Shown here: positions 47,420 to 58,582 of the stretch, in pieces
How the letters are laid out: each line of letters starts with the position of its first letter
Position numbering within the stretch: the first letter of the stretch is position 1
From: Flammulina velutipes
Lineage: Eukaryota; Basidiomycota; Agaricomycetes; Agaricales; Physalacriaceae
Direction of reading: 5' to 3'
Length of the DNA stretch: 64,000 bases
Assembly (NCBI GenBank): GCA_011800155.1
Contig: CM022371.1
Location: 2,356,001-2,420,000, forward strand
Position numbers and translations under genes: made by a program
The notes under the pieces: generated by a model
What the model saw: only the letters and a program-made list of their open reading frames with translations
Database searches by the model: none
What the model was told of the DNA's origin: nothing

Positions 47420-49393
47420 ATGAGCAGGCTTAACGCAACCGCATACGAATTCGTTCCAGGAAAGGCCTTTGGTTTTACGCCACCACCGCCGCCCCAAGAG
47501 CAGCTTCCTCCACCTGTAGAACGACCAGAGGTCACTGAAGCACCAAAGCCGCCACCGACTATATCACTCAACATCGGTGGCTCCAGGCCGTCCCCTGCTC
47601 AGTCCCCTGCTCCTCCGGCTCCAGAGCCTGTCAAACCCAAAGCACCGACGCCGGCAGCAGCAACACCAGCGAAAGCCAAGATTGTCGACGCATCTGCCCC
47701 ATCCAAGACGTTCTCCCTCGAAAAAGCAAAGACAGATACCCATGCTATCGCTCAAGAAGTACAGAGCGTCGCTGATCGTGCTATTCTAGATGATCTATAC
47801 GGGAAATGTAAGCCATCCTACATCCTTTGTTCTGCGATCTGACATGTAAATTTTCATCAGCCAAAGAGCACTTGAACATCGTCTTCATCGGCCATGTCGA
47901 TGCCGGCAAAAGTACCATGGGCGGTAATCTGTTATTCCTAACAGGTACCGTCGACAAGCGGACCATGGAAAAGTTGGAACGTGAAGCCAAGGACGCTGGT
48001 CGAGAGTCCTGGTATCTCAGTTGGGCACTCGATTCCACACCGCAAGAACGTCGCCAGGGAAAAACTGTCGAAGTCGGGCGCGCTTATTTCGAAACCGACC
48101 TTCGTCGCTATACCATCCTTGACGCGCCTGGTCACAAAACTTTCGTTCCATCCATGATCTCTGGTGCTGCTCAGGCAGATGTCGCGATCCTTGTTATCTC
48201 TGCTCGCAAGGGAGAGTTCGAAACAGGTTTCGAACGTGGAGGTCAGACTCGCGAGCATATCATGTTAGTGAAAACAGCCGGTGTCTCCAAGATAGTCATC
48301 GCTGTCAACAAGATGGACGACCCCACTGTCAAATGGGACAAGGCCCGCTACGACGAAATCAAGGACAAGTTGACACCCTTCGCAAAAGCTGCTGGATTCA
48401 ATCCCAAGACTGACGTTACTTTCATACCTGTTTCCGCATATACTGGCCTCAACCTCAAGGATCCCGTGGCAAAGACTATTTGCCCTTGGTGGAGGTAAGT
48501 ACCTTGTCTCTGCATTATCCAAGAAACTGATTGTTTCCAGCGAACCGTCCTTCCTTCAACATTTGGACCACATGCCTATGGTTGACCGTAAAATCAATGG
48601 TCCTCTCATGATGCCAATATCCGAAAAATACAAGGAGATGGGTACCGTTATAGTCGGCAAGGTTGAATCCGGAGCAATACGCAAAGGCGACACCCTTACC
48701 CTCATGCCTAACAAAGATATCGTCGAGGTGGCCGCCATGTATAACGAGATGGAAGACGAAGTATCATCCGCACTTTGTGGAGACAACGTCCGCATCCGCA
48801 TCCGCGGTGTCGACGATGAGGACATCAGCCCCGGCTTCGTGCTCACTAGTACTCAGAACCCTATTCACGCAGTTCGCCAGTTCGAGGCTCAGCTGGCCAT
48901 CCTCGAACACAAGAGTATCATCTGTGCCGGATACTCTGCGGTCATGCACGTCCACACATTGTCAGAGGAAGTCGTTCTTACGGTATGTTCCCGATCTTCT
49001 AACTCATTCAGTCGTCTGACAAGATGCATAGCAACTACTACACTACTTTGACAAAGCGACTGGACGAAAGTCAAAGAAGCCTCCACAGTTCGCCAAGAAG
49101 GGTGCGTTTTCTTCAATATATAGACATACAACTTTCTTAAGCATGCTTCCAGGTCAGAAAATTGTCGCATTGATAGAGACAACGGCGCCGATTTGCGTGG
49201 AACGCTTCGTCGACTATCCTCAGCTTGGACGATTCACTCTACGTGATGAAGGTACGTTACTTCCCATCCTCTATGTACTACAATCCTCATATTCTTACAA
49301 GGGCGAACGATTGCAATCGGCAAGATCACGAAGTTGATTGAGGGTCCTATCGAAGAGCTTGCTGAAGGCGTCGCCGGTGTATCTGTTGCCTAA
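47420..49393 (+). CDS. SUP35: Translation termination factor eRF3
   Basis: GTPase that works with eRF1 at stop codons. The N-terminal 130 residues start MSRLNATAYEFVPGKAF (a PAM2-like poly(A)-binding-protein motif) and are Pro/Ala/Lys-rich. The intron at 47808-47860 joins GK to SKEHLN. G-domain motifs are GHVDAGKST near 47890, DAPGHKT near 48120, NKMD near 48307 and SAYTGLNL near 48435. Two EF-Tu-like beta barrels follow, ending AEGVAGVSVA. The Gln/Asn-rich prion-like N-domain of yeast Sup35 is absent. ATG 47420 is preferred to an in-frame ATG at 47336 because conserved sequence starts there. About five introns, roughly 570 residues. The start is 269 bp from SLA1's, divergent. Confidence 0.95.
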
Positions 49394-49501
49394 ATGTACT
49401 TTGCGTCGCATGCGTAGACTGTACAATGACCAGAATTGTTGTACGATGTCTTGACCTGTACATACGTAGTTATTTATCGCCATACAAAGTAGCGCTACGA
49501 T

Positions 49502-50781
49502 CTACAGATTTATGACCGTGGCTGTAACTGAATTCGAAGAACCTCCCAAATTGCCGCCACAAGTGAGAAGGATCTGATTAGGCGAGGGGAGCACGAGTAC
49601 GTCCCTAGCATATCCTCTATTCCCGTTTGTGGAAACATATCTCCATGGGCTCCCGGGAGCGGCCAAATCAGTGTTCACGAACACACCAGCATAATTGTTG
49701 GCGGAGAGCACGATCGTGCCGTTTACGCCACCGTAGGGAGTCCACACTACAACAGGTGAGCTTTGCGTCTGCTGACCAGTCGTCGCCTTGATGTTGTATC
49801 CGGGGGCCGAATTGAAGGTGAGGGGAGAGTCCGATAATCTGTAGTAGGCGGCGAAGTTGCTCACTGACAGAGAACCGTGGAATTCGTATGTGAGGATGTA
49901 TTGACCATTGGGAAGCTTGGCAATGGTGGTCATTCCAGGTCGGGCGTCGTACTCTTCATAAGCAACGTCGTCTACGACTTCGCCCCAGTTGATGAGATCG
50001 CTAGTTGTCTGGTGGCTAAGGGTAGGTTTAGTAGAAGCCTACTCCCAATATCCAGTTGAAGCTTACACGAGTTTCTGACCATGGTCGGGATCCCGCTGGT
50101 CTGAGTAATAGATAACAAGCTGGCCTTCAAATGTGAGGAAGAAAGGTTCCCAGACTGGTGTAAGTCCGTTATTAGGCAAAGCCTCGCCTCCGAGTGCGAC
50201 ATGGCTCTAAGGAAACCAAAAAATTGAGAACACAATCGTCATTGTGACAATTTCACTTACAACGAACTCCCAGCTGTATCCTTTATCACGACTGGCATAT
50301 ACATCAATTTGCGTCTGGCTTAGATCCGTTGGAATGGAGTTTCCTGAGGCTAGGATAGTTCCCGCCTGCCGAAAGAGTCAGGAATACGAATAGAATAGGA
50401 ATAGCATGATCGTACGGGGTAGTTTCCGATGTCCTCCTTCAACTCATACAGGAAGGGCTGGTAACGCATTCCCCACCCGTTGACATCGTCGGTAACATTT
50501 GATACCGGCGTCCAAGTCTGCCCAAGGTCGGTTGACCGATAGATTGGAAACCAGACGAGAGGTGGTTCAGGCGAGTAATTCTCCCATGTAGCGAGCAGGA
50601 CGTTTTTGTCATCACCATCCTCAGCAATTAGCAGAGAACGGGCGTAGAGCGTGCGGGGTACTCTGTAGTCGCGTGGAGGAGAGTAGATGACCTTGTTCGT
50701 GTAGGGTTCGACACTCTCCAGAGCATGACTATGACTGACGATGCCGAATAGGAAGGAGAGCAGGACAAGAGGAGAAACCAT
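49502..50781 (-). CDS. Secreted BNR/Asp-box beta-propeller glycosidase, GH93-like (possible exo-arabinanase)
   Basis: The N-terminus (MVSPLVLLSFLFGIVSHSHA) is a clear signal peptide. The mature part is a six-bladed sialidase-like propeller with Asp-box-like turns: YRSTDLGQTWTPV near 50540, ASRDKGYSWEFV near 50300, and TPVWEPFFLTFEGQLVIYYS near 50160-50100. The later segments YDARPGMTTIAKLPNGQYIL and SSPVVVWTPYGGVNGTIVLS fit fungal GH93 exo-alpha-1,5-L-arabinanases and related unclassified propellers. A role in pectin side-chain breakdown is inferred; I cannot confirm catalytic residues by eye. About three introns; roughly 375 residues; stop at 49502. It ends 108 bp from SUP35, convergent. Confidence 0.78.
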
Positions 50782-51344
50782 ATTGCGACGGCTTGGTCAA
50801 CGTTGTTGTCCCACTTGAAGCTTCGTTATTTAACAGGCGGATAAACAGAACGTGCCATGGCGGAACAGGTGCGTAAGTCTTCCGGGCCGTCGCTGAGGCT
50901 GAGACCAAGGGAAACTTTGAAGGTCAGGTGGATGTTCCTCATGAACACGACAAGAAGTCAGAAGCTTCAGAAGTTCGAAAAAGAGTCGGTATGAATGCAG
51001 TAACATTGAGGACATCAACATCGCGTCCGACATGGCGCTGTACAAGACGGCAGTGCGGTTTCCAACCTAAGTGAATAGTGTAGAGTCAGGCCAGTGATAT
51101 CGATACTTTGTGAACATGGGCGGGCCGCACCTGGACCGCACTGAGCGGGAGAGAAAAACAGATCATGAGAGCAAAAGGTACTTGAGAAAATGCCATGTTC
51201 TGACCAATTAGTAAGAACAGGTACTAAGTTCGGACAAGATCAGGCGGTAAGTATGGGTGCTGGTGGGTGGGTGGCGCAGAGCGTCCCTGAAAAGTATGCA
51301 TTGTCACGTCGAAATGTCGTCACATCACACCGCGTGTCTTCCAG
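50782..51344. promoter_or_regulatory. Divergent region between the GH93-like gene and TRAPPC2L
   Basis: 563 bp between start codons. Short ORFs on both strands lack any recognisable domain. No TATA box or repeat stands out. Confidence 0.4.
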
Positions 51345-51891
51345 ATGGCGCCCACTCGAATAAACGCAGTCGCGTTCATTGCAGCAAATAGCCATCCCAT
51401 TCTTATCCGGTCTTTCGTCAACGATGCTTTGAAATATCACTACATTGCTCATACAGCTTTGGATGTAATCGACGAGCGAGGTATCCACGCATCGCTCCCA
51501 GTGCTGGCCAGTCTCCTCTAATTTTCTTTCGAGGACAGTCAGTGCGGCGCCAAAGAACTCTTACCTAGGCCTGCTTTACTCCATTGACGACGTCGCTGTA
51601 TACGCCTACGTGACACCTCTCAACCTCAAAATCGTCCTTGCGTTCGCTCTCGCCGATGCGGTGATTCCAGATATCAAAGTGAACATGGTACGCATCCATT
51701 ACTTCTCAACGTGTATTCTGTCATTCATGCAAGTGGTACAGATATTCAAAGCACTTCATATGGCATACTATCGCGCGGTCTCCAACCCATTCCTTGCTCT
51801 GGACCCGACGACGCCACTGTCCAGTCCGAAGTGGAAGAAGTTCAATCGCCAGCTAGACGAGATATGTAACGTTGTCGCGTCCGGTGCCTAG
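51345..51891 (+). CDS. TRAPP complex subunit 2-like protein (TRAPPC2L / Tca17)
   Basis: Small longin-fold (sedlin family) subunit of the TRAPP tethering complex acting in Golgi traffic. Exon 1 (MAPTRINAVAFIAANSHPIL, then KYHYIAHTALDVIDER) is joined by splicing GTATCC...GGACAG to VSAAPKNSYLGLLYSIDDVA. A second intron joins VNM to IFKALHMAYYRAVSNPF. The end is ICNVVASGA with TAG at 51889. About 145 residues, as usual. The LGLLYSIDDVAVYAYVTPLNLKI stretch fits TRAPPC2L better than sedlin (TRAPPC2) itself. The stop is 167 bp from that of RTP1, convergent. Confidence 0.9.
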
Positions 51892-52058
51892 TCAAGATCA
51901 CGGAGATATTCCCCCACTCCGTCGTTTTAGACTATAAACCTCCAAAACCAAAGGCACCAATATGGAACATACCCTCATATTGACTCTGCTGTACTGAGAG
52001 TACCACAGCAGGGACAGATACGGGGTAGATATCGAATAATATATGTTTATTATCATTG

Positions 52059-55000
52059 CTATACAAGACCGTACTCGATAAACGCCCTTTCCAGATCTCC
52101 AAGGCCTTCGTTGACCTCTCGAGCCATAACTTTGGCAACACCGTCTCCGTCTGTGGATGCGATGTACCCAAGGGTCAGTTTCGCTCTCCTTATCACTGCG
52201 GCTTCCAAAACCAATGAGGCTTGTCCTTCATAAACCGCCCTAGTCGTCTCTCTGACAAGAAGACCCACAAAATGTAATGCTGCCCTTCGCAGGGGTGGAA
52301 AGCGATCCCTTTTCGTAGGGTTCGCGTCCATTCCATTCCGAATATCATCGTCCTCCCTCTGCGAAGTTTCGACTTGCAGGAGGTCAAGCATAGCGCCGAT
52401 GAGATCGCTCCAATAGGACCCTAACGCCAACAAGTACGTACCAGCGCAATCCCCCAGCAGACTTACTGCCGACGTCTTCAAAGTCGTTGGTGGTCCCGAT
52501 GAGCGCAGAATTCCCATGAGCTGCGGTACGATAAGGTCGACGTATGCACCCAGAGTCTGTCCGCAACGTTTGATGACCAGTCCTAGTGCCTCGCCAATCC
52601 TAACGCGTTTGTCCAACGTCGCCTGATCCCATACCCCATCCAGGTCTTTAGCAAACTCTCCAACGAGCCGTGTAAGGATTTGCTTGCCATGCTTCTCAAC
52701 CATGCCAGCCAGTCCCTGTATGCCATTCAGGTAGATGTATGATTCATCATCCTTGATGGCCTCCATGAATATTTCTAGGATTGCAGGAATAAGTGCATCG
52801 GGGGGTGTCTTCAACTCGCGAAGGAGCAAGAGGCCATGTGCTCTGACAGGTAGAATCGGATCTTGAAGTAGTTTGAGAGCGCGTTGGTATCTCTCCATCG
52901 TATCGTCCTTTGGCTTATCCGCACCAGCAGCTGTGGACGAGGATGCCAATCGCGCCGCCATAACCATTTTTGCTTCCCGAACAAGGGAGTTTAGCGATGA
53001 AGGAGCACCATCGAGGAGATCAAAAATCTCATCCAGGATGGGATACGAACGGATAGACAGGGATGGATTGGCCTCCAGAATGGATAGAAGTAAATTGATG
53101 GCTGTCTCCGTCATTTCGTCGTAACGCTCTGAGTCCGGCATGTCGTCGTCGCTGTCCCCGTCTTCATTATCGTCTCCAGAGTCGTCGTCAACTATCCTGA
53201 GAGCCGCCAAGCTGTCTTTTGGTTTGACTGAAGCGGAAGGCTTTTGATGATTAGCGTCCTCCAAAGCGTGTTTTACGAACTCCAAAATGTGACCGGGATC
53301 CTTTAACCCCAGCAGACCTCCTTCCAGTCGAGTTTGCATCTGCATGACAATTTGAAGATAAAGCAAGGTTTTTAGCGGATCTTCCTGTTTCCGTTCGGCC
53401 CTATACGCCTCCAGACATCGCACGAACATTTCCGCAACAGCGTCCGACCTGCCCACTCTCTCCAGGAAGCTGACGAACCTCGCTGGATCAGGATATACCT
53501 CCATGAGGTTCGCATCGGGATTGAGGTCACCCGCAGCTTCAGCCTCCTGCAGAGACTGAGGAGTGAAGATCGATAGGCGGTCCTGGTCTGGCAACGAAGA
53601 CTTCGGGAGGCATGTTATGTTGCCTTCCAAGTCGGTCAGCCAACCGTTTTCTTCGTCTCCCACTACGATGCTCCATAAAACACCAACACACTCAGACGGC
53701 TCGACCACTCGAGCCCAAGTATGCAGTAAACCTCGCACACTCTCGAGTACAGTTGGATCAGAAGCACCTTGCTCCAGATGCTGCTGGAGAGAATACAGCA
53801 CGGGGACTATCGGCGAGAGTAGATGGGATATTAATATTGGCGATGGATCAGCGTTGGTGACAAAGATAGTCAAAGTCGTTAAGCATCTAGAAGGGGACAG
53901 TAGGGCGTTTGGCGACGATCGGAAATGGAAGGGATCCTGTATTGTGGCGAGAATCAGCGTCTTCGCTGCACCGTCGTGATCTTGGCTTGCTATCATTCGC
54001 GATATGGTGAATGCTGCTGCGCGTTTGTATGAACCTGGAGCCTGACCCGCAGAAGGGTCAGATGGACACAGAAGGTCAACGAGTTTTGGTACGATGGCGT
54101 TGTAATATCCCTAAGACAGTTTGATCATGCATCGTTGATAATGAAAAAAGGTACTCATACCTTTGTATCCATCTCCTTCGGTACTGCAGTCAACAGTTTT
54201 GCAATATGTTCCAGCTTGTCGATATTATTTGCCTCAGTGTCGCCCGCTTCTTCTTCCCCAAAGACCGCTTCGCACAGTCCACGAACCCCATGTGGTCGGA
54301 GGAGCTGCCTCGTCAATAGCCCGCTAGCTGATCGACGTATGTACGGGGGAGATGGCAAAGACGATATGACCGTTCCCAACGATAGGATGGCTTGTGAAGG
54401 GGGTAAACTGTAAAAGGGACTATCAGCATCCACAGAGTGGTCTTTAGTGAACGCCCATACATATTCAAAAGTCGTAGAACAAGAGGCCTGACTTCATGTA
54501 GTGGACATATGTTGTCAATAGCCAACGTTTTGGGCATCCAGCCAAGAACGATAGCCGGTTTGAGAATGTCGACAAGGTGCTTGTTAAGGATTGCCGTTGT
54601 TATAAGAGTCTGGGATAAATGACTGCCTGGACCTTGCGGAAACAGTAGTTTCAATAGGTCGCCTAAGATGGATGACAGACGCGTGAAATCTTGTCCAGCT
54701 TGGTCCACTGAACGTATTTTAGATGTTCCTGCTTTGGAGGTGGATTTCGGTAACGCGATAAGGACACGAGGAAGAAGAGATTCAACGCCCCATTTGAAGG
54801 TTATCCCCAGTAATGTGCGTAGCTGAGCAATGTCCCGAGTGCCAATAAGTGGGACGTCTGCGTTAGAATTGGTTGGATACTGCTCCTGCTCCTCATCAGC
54901 AGAGCTATCGAGAATGTTTTGTACTCGAAGAACAACAGACAAGGATTCTTCAGCAATTGTCAGCTGGATTTCTTCGATAGATGCTGATTCATCCACTTGT

Positions 55001-55262
55001 CGTGATGCATTCTCATGGTCGTAGTACCGCCGTAGACGAGTGATAGAAGAATCTTTTGCATTGTTATCTCGTGAAGACCGTGTATCGATGAGGTGTGAGC
55101 CAGCTAAGAGAGCAGTTTCAACGGCTGACTGTTTGGACATCACAGTTGTGGATGAGAGAGTTCGCTGTTTGCCGAAAGCTGTCAACCAATAACTATCATC
55201 GTTCAACCGTTCAAGCACAACCTCAAGATCGTTTGCATGTCGACTTAGAAAAGCTTTGACAG
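52059..55262 (-). CDS. RTP1: RNA polymerase II assembly/import factor Rtp1 (TANGO6-like)
   Basis: HEAT-repeat protein; yeast Rtp1 helps nuclear import and assembly of RNA polymerase II, and the animal relative is TANGO6. The readable coding region runs from about 55262 to TAG at 52059 with two introns (about 54430 and 54130), roughly 1,000 residues. The diagnostic C-terminal domains are present: LLQDPILPVRAHGLLLLREL near 52880-52820 and DESYIYLNGIQGLAGMVEKHG near 52740-52680 (RTP1-C1), then the terminal RAALHFVGLLVRET block (RTP1-C2). An acidic insert DDDSGDDNEDGDSDDD lies near 53180. The 5' end is unresolved: codons are open back to an in-frame TAA at 55264-55266 without a good ATG before 55140 (MSKQSAVET). 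An upstream exon after a 51-nt intron (55263-55313) is likely. Confidence 0.85.
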
Positions 55263-55313
55263 CTTAAACATTATCTGCTCGTATGAAATGCTTCGCCGAT
55301 AGGAATCTCTAAC

Positions 55314-56387
55314 CTGACGCAACCAACACGACCTATGGCATCCTATGCACTGTCACCCTGCTTCCTCCAAGTTTTCCTGTCAGCTCTTGGTGGTGACGTC
55401 GCCCTCTATTACATCCTTCCCAGGCTTCAAACCCACGATGTTGTCAGGTATTTCATAACTACCACGACTCTCGGAGGATGTCCGGGACGACTATTGCTGC
55501 CTGATGCGGTATTTTGAATCTGAGCGACGAGCGCGCAGTGGTCGCGACAGTCGCATTGGTTCTCGAAGATATATTTTCCCCATGACCACCTTCGCGCTCT
55601 TGATTCCGCTTCTCATGGATAATGGTGCGTCCCATCGCTTGTTCTCTATATATTATCGGTGACAGCTGATATGGATTAGCATGCATGCGTAGATCAGTGC
55701 TGGTACTGATAATCTTCAATGTCCGTGCTAAACCTGGTCTACGGAGCCTCAACTCCAAAGAATATCCAAGGGAATTACTCGGTGTATATGAGGTTTGAGA
55801 TCTTTGGCGCGTCGATCTCCCCGTATTCCTACGTCGCGATGTTGAATGTGTTTCTCGGGACTACCTCGTCCTATCTTGTCACTGTGTATCATGATTGTAA
55901 GCACTACCACGTTGCATCATCGAAACGCCTTACACGAGTCGATGTAGAACGCTCTCCGTCGATGGATAATCCGGTACATTGGAAAATGCGTCACCCAACT
56001 TCGAAGATAATCATACATCCGCTTATCGTGGCTCAAAAATCTAACTTCCGGAGCACCATTCTCATTATTCAGTGAAAGGATGCTCGCTTCGCAAACTATC
56101 TCTTTCGGGATAATCTTGGTTCCTCATCTATTGATTCACTATTGGGCGTATTCAGTCATGATTCTGCCATCGCACCGGGGGTATCGATGTACCCGATAGC
56201 TATGTTGCTCCCATGCTATGCGCGAAGAGTTCAATGGCACCCCGATCAACTCTGAGTTTTGATGTTGTTCAGATCACATTGACGGGGTCTCGAGCTGAGG
56301 TGAGGTTTGGTACAATAGGAAGCCACTTCCTCCCAAGGTGTTACCTTCTCCCTTCTCTTCTTGGTGTCAACCACATCAGTCTTTGCT
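55314..56387. other. Interval without a resolved gene between RTP1 and the DUF6534 gene
   Basis: About 1.1 kb. The RTP1-proximal part may hold that gene's missing 5' exons on the minus strand (an open stretch around 55370-55495 fits in frame). Plus-strand ORFs at 55335-55517 and 55719-56075 have hydrophobic patches but match no family I know. I cannot tell exons from decayed coding sequence here. Confidence 0.35.
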
Positions 56388-58297
56388 ATGGCGAGTCCTC
56401 AACATTCAACGCTTGGCGCATTACTCCTGGGGTATATGGTGGCAACACCGTGAGTATTTTTACCTTGATCATGAATGGGCCACCCATTGAACTGGAATGT
56501 GTAGGATCTATGGCATCACTCTTCTTCAAGCTTTTCGATACTTTCGGTGTTTCAGTAATGACTCGAGGACGTTAAAATATGCCGTGCGTCTCGTATTGAG
56601 CTACGTTCGCGTTATTGCTGCTCATAGTCGGAATAGGTCGCTGCTGTGATGTATGCCCGTTCATCCGAGTGGCGTCAAGTCGTTGATGCAGCCTGTCGGT
56701 CAGATTTCTAGAAACGATAACGCACTGCTTCGCCTCGCATGCGGTATACTACTATCTAGTCATCCACGCAGGCGAGCCAATGCCGCTACTGCATATGGTT
56801 TGGTTAGTGTTTCCTCTTACCACTTCCTGGGTACAAGACATTATTGATACACTATGCAGGAGTATAACGGTGCGCATCATTCCCATTTCTTGTGACTGCA
56901 CGTCCCAGCTGACATGAGATGGTACAAGTTTCCGGCTGTACTCAACGTGAATAGCAATCTTCATTGCGGCGCGTCTCCCGTAGGCTGACGTCGTTTATTA
57001 GGGCCTCCTCGGATCAGTTGTGCAAGTGTGAGTATGCTTCACAGGTGTCGCTAAGAGAATGCTCTAATACGACGCAGTTTTTTCGCCTGGAGAGTCTATG
57101 TCAGTAAGTACTACTTCACTGTGACAACCATGATGGAATCCCGTCGCTGACGACTGGAAAGTGAGCGACAAAAGCATACTTCTTCTTGGGGGAATTGTAA
57201 GATTCCCCGGTCGTCTCGTTTACCAGCCACTGATCATGATCGAACAACGCAGTGCATGATGTCCTTCACGCAGCTCGGTATGGGCTCAGCTTCCTTGATA
57301 TCTGATTTTGTTCTGAATACCATCCATCTAGGTTTCTCACTCGGTAGTTTTGTGTTTTTGTGCTTGTCTCGCTTGGCTAACATCTTCTCCCAAGCTACAT
57401 CCGTTCAAGGGTACGCCTGTTCATTCGCGTACTACACGAACCCATTCCTATGTTTAACCAGGCTCCGATATCCAAACGTTCTTGAAAGTCCTCCCAGTTC
57501 TCAAGTATGCCAACAACCATCTGCTCCCTAGGTTCTAGTCACTTAACTTGCTCTCATGTGTAGTGGATCGTCTCTGTGTGCTTCGCCACAATCGCGTTTA
57601 CCGATATTCTCATCACGATCATCCTGTGTTACTTTTTGCAAGTTCGCAAATCTGGGCTTCTAGGGCGAGTGGTAACAATGTCTAACATATTGATGTTGCT
57701 AATTAAGTTGACCATCTAGAACCGACACTGTAGTCAATAAAATCATCGTCTTGACCATTCATAACGGAACGTTTACTAGGTACTGTTTCCCTTCCTCTGA
57801 TTGGTCGTACTCCGCATCTCATCGCTTGCAGTACCATCGCACTCTCCGCCTTCGTCGTAAATGTGGTTTCGCCCTCGACTGCAATACCCATGGCGTTATG
57901 TTTCATTCTTGGAAAAGCGTACACAAATACGTTGCTGTCAAGGTATTTTGGTCTTCATTATCATGAGTGGTTGACATGAACTTTGTCCTCTCAGTTTGAA
58001 TTACCGGAATTGTGCCAGCGAACGTGCCCGTTTGGAAAGACGCAACCCCACCGGCGTGGAACTAGCGTCAACGCAATACAGGACTGAACACAACAAAGTA
58101 AGCAGTACCAGTTCCTCTGTTTTCTTTATTGACGAACATGTCAGGACTCCGATACTCAGGATACAGTCTACGGACATAAGACTTCAAGAGGATCACTGGT
58201 GCCGCAAGACGGGTATTATAGTCCCGATGTTATCAACATTACGCGGCAGGTAGAAACATTCACAGATTCTGAGATTGACCTTGCGGCACGAACTTGA
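56388..58297 (+). CDS. DUF6534 multi-pass membrane protein
   Basis: Member of a large Agaricomycete family of predicted seven-helix membrane proteins of unknown function. ATG 56388 opens MASPQHSTLGALLLGYMVAT, and splicing at GTGAGT...GTGTAG adds PIYGITLLQAFRYFRCFSND, the usual helix 1 and Tyr-Phe-Arg motif. Later blocks are THCFASHAVYYYLV near 56725-56765, GEPMPLLHMVW, GLLGSVVQV and FFAWRVYV across an intron near 57075, FTDILITIILCYFLQVRKSG near 57597-57660, the conserved RTDTVVNKIIVLTIHNGTFT near 57722-57780, and CFILGKAYTNTLLSSLNYR near 57900-58015. The tail is hydrophilic with STQYRTEH and ends LAART (TGA 58295). Exon boundaries in the middle are approximate. A chemosensory or signalling role is often guessed for the family but not shown. 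Confidence 0.82.
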
Positions 58298-58582
58298 AAA
58301 CAAATGTGGCGTATGGAGTAAATGTATTGATAGTGAAGAATGTTGTTATCATTATTTATTTGTACGCCCATGCCATATCCGACTCCTCTTGCAGCAGGAA
58401 AGTATGCCTTATTAACAGCGAATCAGTGATATAGCTACTATACAATATTTAGAGTTGTGTGCGAAAGTTCGAGGATAACAAAGCATGGCGGACAGGTATA
58501 CAAAACATAAAAATGAACGTGAGAGGTAGGTGATCATCAAGAGCGAGTAATTCGTGGTCAGGTCGTGAAAGCCGAGGGTTTC

